In this document: positions 1-10,417 of the stretch, piece by piece
How the letters are laid out: each line of letters starts with the position of its first letter
How positions within the stretch are numbered: position 1 is the stretch's first letter
DNA from: Neoechinorhynchus agilis
Taxonomy: Eukaryota; Acanthocephala
Direction: 5' to 3'
Assembly (NCBI GenBank): GCA_051530055.1
Contig: CM121341.1
Location: 3,348,001 to 3,412,000 of the forward strand
Length of the DNA stretch: 64,000 bases
Made by a program: the position numbers and the translations under genes
Notes under the pieces: model-generated
What the model saw: only the letters and a program-made list of their open reading frames with translations
Told to the model about the DNA's origin: nothing
Databases searched by the model: none

Positions 1-436
1 TAAAATTCTATAACCTCGCCACCACATACATTTCGATCGTGAGTGTTCAATATTGATAAACTTTGATTGATCTATCCGTCAAATCTAAGTGCACAATCAT
101 TGAAACCAAATTAAAAGTACGGTAATTCTTTTTCTCTATACAAAAAGAGTTCGAGAAACATTCCCGTCACCGGTTTGGATCTTTTAGCTCTATTAATAAA
201 GAGATTTAATAATTTTCTTTCATTTGAACTTGGAGGCAATCAACATTCATTAAATTTATTTTGTGATTTCACTCACAAGGGACAAAAGTGGATTGTTATA
301 ATTTAGAGTTATCGAAATTGAGCACTGCGAAAATCATTCGGTTTCTAAGATTTTATTTGGTTAATATGGTGCTTAATTTTTGAACTATAGTTGGTGATTA
401 TTTTAGAGAAAATCCTTTTTGATTGACCTTCACGAA
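1..436. other. AT-rich flank upstream of the INTS5-like gene
   Basis: No open frame of note, RNA gene or repeat is recognised here. It probably holds the promoter and 5' untranslated region of the gene that starts at 437. Confidence 0.5.
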
Positions 437-3400
437 ATGACGAACCCGTACGATTCAAATGAGCTACAAGAAGCATGTAACGTGATTTCGGATTCCCTTT
501 TACATCGTGCGATTACTCATTTGGCTTCAAAAACCCCATATTCCGAATTGGACGAGGACATTAAGCGGATTGAAGATTTCGTTGCTCTTTTTGACGATAG
601 TCTACTGATTCGCTGTGAAGCGCGTGCATTCGCATTCGATTGGTGTTTGAGTCAACTGCGACAAATCGGCTTTGAGCTGATGAAAAAATCGACTCGTATG
701 ATGTACAAAGACGTATTTCGAAGCTTCTCCGAGTATCGCCCAACAGAACTTCTTTTAAATCTCATCTACAAATGCCTTCGTGTAATCGATGATAATTGCT
801 CATGCGAGGACGACCATATTGATTGTATAGTTGGTCAATTAATGCACAAAATCCCAATACTGTACGAGGGTTTAAACTTTCCCATTATTGCGATTTTCTG
901 ATTGATTGGATGACTACGTAACCGGAAAGCTATTTGCTGTCAATTTGATCGAAAGTGCTTTCGAAACACTCACCGGATTTCCAGTTCATGTTTTCCTGTG
1001 TATTCTCGCTCAATTCGAAACCACGCCGTCGTGGCAATTCCGTCGGCAATCAAGATGGCGGGTTGTAAGTGACCGATTTATCCATAAAAGGGATCGGTCT
1101 TTGGAAGTACATCGTGCCATTCGACATCTTTGGATGTCTCTTCCATCTGAACGTTCTGTGCCATTTCTAACTCGACTTTGTGCTGTTTCTAAAGAAATCC
1201 ATAATTGGGTTGCAGAACGTCTCTCACACAAATCTGATCTCTCTTGTCTTCAAGAAGTGATCGATAGAATTGACTTTGAAGCTGAACGTCTAAACGTATC
1301 AACCCCGGTTCATTCAATGCTGCTGGAAACCAGACAGTCTCCTAACATTGTTCGAAATCTTCTTAAACTTGCTCGTCATACAGGTAAAAGTAATGAATCT
1401 CGAAGTACAAAGATTAAAAATATTCTACGGAACTTGATTACGACTTGTCGAACGGCTTTACCGGATTCAGAACTGAAGCGATCAGCTTTTATCGAACGAT
1501 TTCTTAAAGAGGAACTTTTGAACAAATTGGCTGATGAGTGGTACATTCGACATCCTCAGTCTCAGGCGTTCGCTGAACAACTTATCCTTTGCGTATTGCT
1601 CGGTTGTGATAATAAGGAAGAGGTTCTGAAAATACTCGTTCTCTTTATCATGAATTCGCGTCTCGCATACGTCATCAATGATTCAATTGGTTTTTGAACT
1701 TTAATTTAATTTTTTTTAAACTGAACGGAAAGGCGTTCAATGGCACCTCAAATTTAATGCGTCAAAATTTACGATTTTAGAAATTTTTTGAAGTCTGGCT
1801 ATCCGGTAACTTTTATTGTGTTTTTAAGTGTGGCGATCGGTGGGCTGTGTGCCCAAGGAAAAATTATCAGCCGTTTTCTTTTGACCCTAAAAAAAGGCTT
1901 AAATTTTTTGCCGAAATTTTATTTCAATAGCACCTCAAATTTAATGCGTCAAAATATACGATTTTAGTAAAAAAATTTAAAGTCTGGCTATCCAGTAACT
2001 TTTATTGTGTTTTTTAGTGTGGCGATCGGTGGGCTGTGTGCCAAAGGAAAAATTATCAGCCGTTTTCTTTTGACCCTAAAAAAGTCTTAAATTTTTTGTC
2101 GAAATTTTATTTATATTTTAAATGAGGATTTCGGAGTAGTTGACGATAATTGGAGGCCATTTGCAATGTAGACCGAATTACGTTTAAAAAGTTTTTAATC
2201 TGACTTTTCTTTAATGTTTTTTCTCTCGGTTCAACAAAACAATTGGACATGAATAAGATAATCAATACGTAATTCGGACTAAATGTCTAATCCGCTTCTG
2301 TGACAATAAAATCAAATCTTTTAAAATTCCTTCCGACGATGACGTTTGCTATACGGCTCTACTAAAATCAATATTGCCGGAAATAATAGCATTTTACCCG
2401 AGCATTCACGAAGATTTCATCGACCAAAGTATTGATGCTCTTGATTGTCAGACAACAACTGAATACCAACTACTTGAACGGATCATTGACGTATTCTCTT
2501 TTAATGATCATCTATCTTACCTCCTCAAATCAATATCAGTTCATTTACTAAAAAAACATCTAGAATTCCTCAAGCTTTCAACGCTAACCTCCTATAACAC
2601 GGATCTACTTTTAAAAATCATTCGGCCATTTTGTACATGCCCGAACCACAAATTAACTGTTCAGATGTCGTTTACGATCGCTGCGATTTGTTCTCACATA
2701 TTTGCAACAACAAATTCAAACGATTTAAAACGAACACGGTCGACATTCGACTTGTTAATCTTAACATCATCCGAACCGAATTCATTGGTTTATTCATTCT
2801 TCGTCCATCTCCTATTGGATTATGTGTTTTGGAACGGGGTTTTCGATCAATACCAACCGAGAGAACAAAGCGCATTTGAAATGAATAATCGAATCACTAG
2901 CGAAACTTTACTACGAAAGCATAGTACCATTTTAAGCCTCGATCTGAACCGTCGTATGTTCTTCAAATTCATCCTCACTCGTCTATGTAACTGTTCTCTT
3001 GGTCCTGACGATGACGAAGATCATTCATATCCACGATTCACTTACTTAAGCAACGCAATGCTCCTACGATTCTTCAAATCCCCAGCAGATCACGAGTTCT
3101 CATTTGAATCAACAAGTCTTTTTATTCTCCCAAAAATCCGATGCTCCCAAGATCCAAACATGTTAGAAGTGACAAGTGATCGCAATATGAATGGTCTCGT
3201 GGAAAGTGAACTCGAACCTGATCTAGCTTTAAAATCAGCCCGAAAAAAAGCAGTGAAATTTTTGACGAGACTTAATGAAATCCCAATTGTACTTGACGTG
3301 GTCTCAATCGCTCTCGTGTATCCTCAATCAATTGACGATTGCTTCACTGGGTTCATCGCTCAATATCTCCTTGCTCTCGTCTTTGCATTTGAATACTCGC

Positions 3401-3792
3401 CTTCAAATCAGAGATCATCCCTCATTAATCACGTTTCAATGCTTTGCAATCTTCTTAAGGCAGCTAATCTCATTCCAGAACCGATCGAAAATATCGGTCT
3501 TCTTGTTCAACACCTCAACAATGCTGAACTCCATGCTCTTCTGGCTTGGATTTGGAACCTTCAAGTCATTCAAGCGAATCCGGACTCACCGGACCTAATC
3601 ACTCTACAACAAGATGCAGAAACTTATGTTTGCAAACGACTACAAGTCCCTGAATTCGTAAAGGAGTACGGACCGGAATGCCGAAATGTCTTAATGGCCA
3701 TTCTAAGCACTCTTTGGCGTTTTGGCGTGAAATACAGACGTCAAATTGACAAGGAAAGCTATTCAAAGCTCTTTGGGTGGATTTGCGTCTGA
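437..3792 (+). CDS. INTS5: INTS5-like Integrator complex subunit
   Basis: Helical-repeat protein of roughly 920 residues, close to the usual length of Integrator subunit 5 (about 1000), which belongs to the nuclear complex that cleaves snRNA and terminates transcription. The first ATG is at 437 (MTNPYDSNEL). The segment around 880-985, DFLIDWMTT then YVTGKLFAVN, resembles the conserved FDWVVAHIGSSFPG block of INTS5, and the C-terminal block around 3460-3570 (LIPEPIENIG, LLAWIWNLQ) resembles its C-terminal helices; these comparisons are from memory. An intron at 1690-2257 joins codon phase exactly (G + AT makes Asp) and fuses the two long open stretches. Between about 880 and 925 the likely protein runs through three frames, as if one base were missing twice, once near the CCC run at 881 and once near 914-918. 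That suggests sequencing error or a damaged gene. Family assignment is moderate. Confidence 0.6.
1739..2115 (+). repeat. two direct copies of a ~187-bp repeat inside an intron
   Basis: Two near-identical units (about 1739-1925 and 1926-2115) each start with CACCTCAAATTTAATGCGTC and contain GTCTGGCTATCC and AAGGAAAAATTATCAGCC. They account for most of the 568-bp intron of the INTS5-like gene. A diverged relative lies at 17846-17912, where the second motif is in the opposite orientation. Confidence 0.85.
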
Positions 3793-3879
3793 GAACGCCA
3801 CGAACAACAAACAAGAATGCAGGTTGTGTATAAACTTCTTCTTTTTGACATTTAATATGACCTCACTCTCAGAAACCGA

Positions 3880-6224
3880 TCACTTTAATTTGAATAATTT
3901 CTCTTGTTCTTCATAATTTTTTAGATCAGGTAGTTCACTTAATTGACGCTGAATGAACTCAATGGCTTTTGTACTGATGTCATTTTGATTAAACTCAATA
4001 TCGGCAATTTCAGGATGGACCGCTGGAGGGCGCTCCAATCCTTTGGCATACTGCTTCAAGAATTCCCCAAAGGTCTCAAAATCCGGATACATTTTCGCTA
4101 GCAACTTTTGAGCGCTCTGACTCTCTGCTTCAGCTTTATCTGCACCTTTTGCACTTTCCGCAAATTTGTCATATTTTTTAAGAGCTATAGAAATCGCCTG
4201 AGATCTTTTAAATGATTTCTATAGATCTTTAAATGACATGTAACACCACTATAATGATTCTCGCAACAGGACTCTACGATTTTTCCGCTAAAATAATCTT
4301 GATCTACTTCTTTTTTCAGAATCGCAAATGGAGTCGGGCACTTCATTTCTAAACAGAGTGCATGGATGTTCGGATCCGTTATACGAAGTGGACCAATGCG
4401 CTTTAATGAGGGCTGTAGCCAATCACATTTCTCTTCGTTGCTCACAAACGCCGCTAATTCGCTGATTTCGTCTTCATTTTCAAGAAACTTGATTCCAAGT
4501 TCGTTCAGAGCACTTTTGGCACATTCTATCCTGGCTGATTTTTTACTTTGTCCGTGACCGTAACCTAATCGTTTTTCTCCAATTTTCGCTTGGTATGCGA
4601 ATAGTCGTATACTGTCGACTTACTTAAATTAAGATTGACTAAAATCTGTCTTTAGGAGATATTATTTTTACTTAAGAAAAGGACTTTCGAAACAAGTAAT
4701 GAGGCGCTTGGGAGGAGCATCTTTTTAACTACTAAATAGGAAACTACGAAGAAATCGAACGGTCTTATTCAAAACGATTTGTCTGGTTCGATAAAATTAG
4801 AGATGACTTGTAATCATATCGTCACATCTCCAACTTTATCATTCCGCAAAATTGTCTCCTGATGATTTTGATCGAAAAAAAAGGAATGAAGGTGCCCGCA
4901 ACGATTAAAATGGTTTTAACCTTTAAAGTAAATCGATCATTGGGGCATTCTGGAGGATCTGCGGGTTCGTACATTAGCTTCATTTTCAATTTCTGTGAGC
5001 AATATTCATAAAGACACACCAAAGGAGGTTTCAATTTCGGTTGTTTCCGGATAATCGCAGTCTTCAATGAAGCCGTTTCGGAATTGTTCATCTTTAATTT
5101 CTTAGTGAATATAATATGACTCCCATCAGCCGGAACTTCATCACTATCGCTAGTCTTTTCATGATCCGCTTTCCGTCTATCATCCAAATGTTTCCTCTTA
5201 TCCGCCAAACGAGCAAAGTATGGGATTTCAAGACGTTCGAACTCAAATCGTTTCATGCAATACTCACGAAGTTGATCGCTAGTTAAATGGTCTATGACTT
5301 CTTCACTTTTGGCATCCGTTCGTTCTCGTTTGATAATTTCATTGTAGAACAGTGGTTCTTAACCGAATTTGGGTCGAGGGTTTTGCAACAAAACTAAGTC
5401 TAATGGATGATAGCGATTTAAAAAGAATTTCTTATTGAAATGTGAAACTGTAGACTCATTCAAATGAAATTCGAATAAATAGAATCCACAGTTTCTCAAA
5501 GAAAACATTGCAGTTTTTTCCTTTCAATTTCAATTCTTAAAAACTTACAAGCAATCTGACTGAAGAAGGCCAACGAAAAGGCCGAAAAATTTCAATATAA
5601 ATCTATTTCTGAGTGAATATCGCTAATTGAAATTGAAACAATAATGATTAATTTCTTTACAAGTTATTTCCTTGTATGAAATGGGGTTTTCATCGCTTTT
5701 GAATACAAAAATGCTTCATAAATAACCACAGCGACGAATTTGGAAGTCGAATAAGGACTTTCTTAACACAAATGTTAAACATGGCTCTCCAACGATCCAG
5801 AATTATGGGCGGCTTTGTCGAGATTGATGCTGCTGCGAGTTTAATTAAATTAAAAAAAATAATATTGTATGTAATATATATTAAAAAAATTAAACAAGCA
5901 ACAAATTTGTTTTAAATCATAAAAAATCGGGGTAGTCAAACTTATTTTCAGATTTGGTTGAGAAACACTGTTGTAGAAGATACATGGAATCGCCGCGACG
6001 GGTACTTTGTGTGATCGAGCAGTTACATCGCCTAGGAAGTAAGGACGTGAGAAAGTGACTACTTGAGTTGCTTTGTGCAGAAACATTGGAATCCCGGAAT
6101 CGTGAGTCACTTTTATCCATCCTTCCGGGAGGTTTTCGAGTGCCCATAGTGGTAAATCTTTTATTGTCCATTGTTCTCGGACACGAAGGGGCGCCAATGG
6201 AGTTTTGGAGCTTTCGTCGCTCAT
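3880..6224 (-). CDS. DGCR8: DGCR8/Pasha microprocessor RNA-binding subunit
   Basis: Partner of Drosha in pri-microRNA cropping in the nucleus. Exon 1 (6224-5969) encodes a WW-like dimerisation motif, LPEGWIKVTHDSGIPMFLHK followed by VVTFSRPYFLG, very close to animal DGCR8 and ending at AIPCIFYN. Exon 2 (5357-4921) continues EIIKRER and enters the first double-stranded RNA-binding domain (PPLVCLYEYCSQKLK). The exon near 4615-4245 carries its second half (GYGHGQSKKSARIECAKSAL) and starts the second domain; exon 4 (4197-3880) finishes it (AQKLLAKMYPDF) and ends in a helical tail. The intron 4244-4198 (47 bp) is in phase; the acceptor near 4620 is not resolved. The protein would be about 460 residues, shorter than human DGCR8 (773), because the long N-terminal region is absent. 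Exon 1 and exon 2 are separated only by the hAT-type element described separately. Confidence 0.9.
5350..5970. mobile_element. hAT-type nonautonomous element in the DGCR8 coding exon
   Basis: The 621-bp insert has terminal inverted repeats: CAGTGGTTCTTAACC at the left and, read inward from the right, CAGTGTTTCTCAACC. This pattern is known from hAT elements. It is bounded by a perfect 8-bp target duplication, TTGTAGAA, at 5342-5349 and 5971-5978; 8 bp is the hAT hallmark. No transposase is visible. Part of another repeat family (5540-5640) is nested inside. The element splits the DGCR8 codons for Phe-Tyr-Asn. On the gene's strand its ends supply a GT donor (5968-5967) and an AG acceptor (5359-5358) that restore the reading frame. 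Confidence 0.85.
5540..5640. repeat. partial copy of fold-back family H
   Basis: Contains GGCCGAAAAATTTC and TCGCTAATTGAAATTGAAAC, matching one arm of the elements at 23125-23545 and 56878-57015. It sits inside the hAT-type element. Confidence 0.6.
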
Positions 6225-6865
6225 TTGCTCGGATCTTCAAATGATGAAAAGAAATCAGGCGTAAGGATCGTGGATTTTACCGTCCCAAAATGAAATCCGA
6301 AAAACATTGACTCGAATACAACGATTCATGAATTATGCGTCTATTACTAATAAACAATCGCTGAAGAAGATCCGAGATAGTGGATCGAAATATCAAATCA
6401 ATAAATTCTTAATTTCATTTATCTATCCTATCGACAAATAACAATGAATTATCTTTTCAACAGTACATTTTTCGTGTCTAGAATAACCAATGAGATCATC
6501 TTTGGGTTTTAATTGCAGATTTAAGATGACACCGCAGTTTTTGTTGAAAAATAGAGACCGCCGGGAAATGCGTGTAACTTATGAACAATAGGGAAATATT
6601 GCAATAATAAATACGCCTTTTCGCTATAAATAATTGGGCATAGAGCAAATACTGGATTTTCTTTTACGTTTGGGAAATGCAGGGATAATTCCATTAGCAG
6701 GCAAATGAAAATGGCTTGCGAATCCGTGAAAATGTTCAATTAGTCAAACAAAGTGCATAAATTTTTCTATTATTTTAACAAATATGGTGTATTTTGTAGA
6801 AAAGAAATTAAAAGAAAGCTATCAACATAAAATCAATGGTGAAACAAATCAATCGTTCCTTGAAT
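6225..6865. other. intergenic region between DGCR8 and NAE1
   Basis: Holds one arm (about 6352-6463) of the fold-back family whose complete copy is at 31052-31330, recognised by GCTGAAGAAGATCCGAGATA and TAACAATGAATTATC. A 72-codon minus-strand frame at 6521-6739 is open but has no recognisable domain, and I do not call it a gene. The DGCR8 promoter must lie here. Confidence 0.6.
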
Positions 6866-8230
6866 TTAAAATCGATAGCATCTACATTTTGTTCCATCAT
6901 ACAGAATTATTTTTGTTTCGGGTACGAATTGATCCATTAATAGTTTGAAACACTCATGGGCACTTGCAGCTCCGATCCAAGTGGCGACACAAGCCAGCGC
7001 TCCATTTGTGGATTTTTGATTTTTGATTAAACGTATTATATACTCTTTATCTTCGCCGGAAACTCCACAGTTTAGCAAGCGGTCCATTAACGTCCCCATA
7101 AAGTAGTCTTCATCGGGCAGTTGGTTATAAGATGTCACAATCTCGATTTTATTAGCATTTTGACAAGCCCTCTTGATCGCGTCTTCGTCAATAATCGATA
7201 CTTTTGTCTCCGAAGTCACCTACTCACAAAATTATCGAAGACCTTTAAGTTCAGGATAAGTGATAATTTCTCGCAGGTCGCATATTTCTTGTTCAATGTA
7301 AACTCGTTTAAGAGCATTGTACCATGACGTAGATGAAATCATATCGGGAAATGTTTGATTACTTGTTGATATCGGTAATCTGTGATGATTAGAGTAAAAC
7401 CTTTTTAACGCCACGAGTATGCACGATTCGCTGCCCGTTGAGTTCTCCACAAGTTTATCGTCTTCTTTGAGTTTATGTATATTCTTAAGAGCTTCGTAAA
7501 GATTCTGAGCACTTGGCTGAGCCTTGTAGAGTTTCTTCAACTCTTGACGGACTACATCAATAGATCCAGAATGTATTCTTGAATAATAAGCCAACAATAG
7601 AGGCCAAGGAATGTTGAATGTTAAATCCGAATCGATTTCTAAAGCATCACGAAGGTGATCAACGAGATCATCGAGCAATTTGAATGAGTATTTCAAAGCA
7701 AAACTGAATGCTAAATTGTCATGTGTCTCGAAAATTATCCTCGGCTTAAAATGAGTCAATAAAATACCAACGCTTCCACTACAGAAGTTAACTACAACGG
7801 ACACATGATCTTCAATATCTTTAAGTAAGTTATTTACTTTATCCACAATATTCAATCGGAAAAGGATTCCATAGTCGATTATAAATACATTTATCCCGTT
7901 GATGATTGGAGAAATGTTTTCAAAATCAGAAACGACATTTGCTTCAACAGACTCATTCAATTTAGCGATAGAATCAATAACGGACATTGATCGTGTTGAC
8001 TGATTCCCAGTAGAATCAAGGAAATAATTAACCATTATTTCGTCCTCGTAATTGGGATATTCTGGATCATATAAATAGAAACTTTTAATCCCCGTTAGAA
8101 CAAGACATTTCAAAGCTTCACAATTCGTAGGACCGGCACCAATCACACAAATCGATGAGGATTGCAAACATCGCTGACCGTGAGAACCCCATATTCGCAA
8201 TTGGCGATCATATCTCTCGGGTTGAGCCAT
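6866..8230 (-). CDS. NAE1: NEDD8-activating enzyme E1 regulatory subunit (APPBP1)
   Basis: Pairs with UBA3 to adenylate and transfer NEDD8, the modifier that activates cullin ligases. Exon 1 (8230-7243) begins MAQPERYDRQLRIWGSHGQ, the classic E1 opening, followed by a Rossmann segment (ICVIGAGPTNCEALKCLVL) and FPDMISSTSWYNALKRVY, a block shared with human NAE1. Exon 2 (7200-6866) holds the C-terminal adenylation-domain part with ACVATWIGAASAHECFKLL and QFVPETKIILYDG. The 42-bp intron 7242-7201 is in frame (phase 1) and gives 440 residues, versus 534 in human. The missing length lies mostly in the catalytic-cysteine-like insert, so the protein is compact. Identification is confident. Confidence 0.92.
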
Positions 8231-8465
8231 CTAAAGAATAAAAACAACCACTTCGGCTTCTTCGCCTTATGTTCTTTCTATAAGATGACGTTATGAAATG
8301 ATCGGATTTGACGATCATAAAAACGTTCAAAAGGTCCGTCCTTATGTTGCTGAACCCTCGATTACATTGAAACAAAATAGTTGATCGACTTCAATGTAAT
8401 TTCATTCTTATTATTCCGTAAACCGACGTAAAAAAAGTTGCTTTTATGGATATTTTTTGATTTCG

Positions 8466-8660
8466 GCACTAGCCCTCCTCGTGAAGGACTTGGGGAAACG
8501 AATTTACGCAGCGACTGGAGAGCCAAGATCGACGTCGTTCTTGGCGCAAAAAATAAGCATTGCGGCGCAGCGAAGCAATGCGGCCAGCATTTTGGCCAGC
8601 GCCGATGAATAGGAGCGTTGATGAAACTATAAATTATGTATGCTCTTGTTAAAAAAAAGA
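8466..8660 (+). mobile_element. LINE 3' end, tail family A
   Basis: A 5'-truncated LINE remnant. The frame from 8466 to the stop at about 8612 reads GKRIYAATGEPRSTSF then ISIAAQRSNAASILASADE, the same tail found at the C-terminus of the long LINE copies in this window. A short 3' untranslated stretch follows. The same subfamily recurs in opposite orientation at 10862-10999. Confidence 0.75.
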
Positions 8661-8682
8661 AGTTTGATAAAATAGAAATTAA

Positions 8683-9265
8683 TTTAATCACATCGAGAGA
8701 AAATCCATATCGGGATGGTAAATGTTGACTTGTGGTGAAGATAAATCATTTTATTGTTCTGAAATATTTCGGAAGAGGAAACCTCGCCTTCCCAATCATC
8801 TAAATACGTTTTCGGTTATGGTTCTTTTCTATATTTCGTCTAAAAGGCTCGGATTGACAGATTCGCTACTTCCAACAAGGTTCGGGGACCGTGTTCTCCT
8901 GCTCGGAAACCCTGCACTGTATTGTGTGTATTCTTTTGATTTTAACTACGTCACTGGCAGGATGGCATCAATGCGAATTTTAGCGTAAAACTACCTGCCA
9001 GTGACGTAGTTAAAATCAAAAGAATACACACAATACAATGCAGGGTTTCCGAGCAGGAGAACACGGTCCCCGAACCTTGTTGGAAGTAGCGAATCTGTCA
9101 ATCCGAGCCTTTTAGACAAAACATTGAAAAGAACCATAACCGAAAACGTATTTAGATGATTGGGAAGGCGAGGTTTCCTCTTCCGAAATATTTCAGAACA
9201 ATAAAATGATTTATAACCAGGTGATTTATCTTCACCACAATTCAAAACATTCAATGATTAGATCC
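8683..9265. mobile_element. large fold-back element, family D
   Basis: Two nearly perfect arms of about 240 bp (about 8722-8962 and 8994-9254) surround a spacer of about 30 bp. The left arm begins GTTGACTTGTGGTGAAGATA and the right arm ends with its complement. A related but shorter copy with the same ends is at 44372-44635. Each arm contains an 87-88-codon open frame that is only a by-product of the palindrome. No transposase is seen, so it is probably a nonautonomous DNA element. Confidence 0.85.
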
Positions 9266-9564
9266 CTTTCGCAAAATATTTTCTCCGCTTCAAAAGGAAT
9301 CAATAAATTAATCTCTTTTAAGAAAGTTGTTCATTTATGTATTTTTAGTGTCGTCGGACCTCTTCAAGTTGTTTATTGTTAAAAGACGCGCAAACAACCT
9401 GAAGTACGACGAGACGGGCGAAATATTTTTGAAAATCAATATCTATTTTTCTCTCATCACCAAAGAACACACAAATTAATCACTATATCACCAAACAAAA
9501 AATATAAAGATGAACAACTTCGTACTTCCTTTTGGTAGTAAATTGACTAATTTAATTGTTGAAG

Positions 9565-9935
9565 TTTCGAGTTTGGCGATGTTTCCCCCGGATTGTTGTT
9601 GGTGTTGATCATTTACTTTAAAATATTTCGTAGGCTTTTTGCTTACTTCTTCAGTTAGATCTACAAATTAAGCTAAAGTGAAAATTGGACTATAGGCATG
9701 GATCCGCGTATTCGCCAAGCGCCGTGTACTCTACCTGCCAGCTGCGGTAGCCTAATGTTTTGTTTTCGCCTTACACGGCGCTTGGCGAATACGCGGATCC
9801 ACGCCTATAGTCCAATTTTCAGTTTAGCTTAATTTGTAGATCTAACTGAAGAAGTAAGCAAAAAGCCTACGAAATATTTTGAATAAATGACCAACAGCAA
9901 CAACAATCTGGGGGGAAAAGTCGCCAAACTCGAAT
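9565..9935. mobile_element. fold-back element, family J
   Basis: Inverted arms of about 150 bp: the left contains CGAGTTTGGCGATGTTTCCC and GAGTACACGGCGCTTGGCGA-like sequence read inward, and the right contains the complement, ending TCGCCAAACTCG. The spacer near 9730-9770 is about 45 bp. The central part (CGTATTCGCCAAGCGCCGTG and its complement) is the most perfect. No coding capacity. Confidence 0.8.
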
Positions 9936-10417
9936 CAAATTCACTCCGACGACAATTCTCGATGATATTTGTTGAAGTGTTATTTAGATGTCTTCACCAT
10001 TTTAAAAACTTTCTTGATGCGCCGCTTTAAAACCTCGTCAGGTTCATCATCAGCTTTTTTGTGATTTAAAAAAAGACATAAGCTGATTATGAACCCGAAA
10101 AGGTTGAAAGTCTTTAAAATGCAAGAAAACTTCTAAATTACACACTTCTAATCATTTATGCACTCCACATATCGACATTTTAATTTATTGATTACTGAAA
10201 GGAAGTATCTTTTCTCTCCTGAAGACAATAATCCAAGATATCGTTAAGCTTTGTTTTGAATCTAAAATTTAGTTCTCGATTCGAACTTGGAAAAGTCGAG
10301 GAGGGCTGTTTCATTGACAACATTCAAAGGCTGCAAAGTCGAATGTAGTATCACAGTTGGGTCTCCGCCTTCTATTATTGCTTTTAAAACTGCTACAAAC
10401 TCCATCGTTCCTTAGCA

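Noticed and set aside
1010-1231. Minus-strand frame opposite the INTS5-like gene
   Set aside because: Shadow of the real coding strand, with no recognisable motif.
6521-6739. 72-codon minus-strand frame between DGCR8 and NAE1
   Set aside because: No domain, no splice support, and composition like the intergenic sequence.
7220-7242. A 23-bp intron in NAE1
   Set aside because: It would break the reading frame; the 42-bp intron 7242-7201 keeps frame and has GT-AG ends.
8722-9254. Two 87-88-codon frames encoding the same peptide on opposite strands
   Set aside because: They are the two arms of one inverted repeat; the matching peptides are a by-product of the palindrome.
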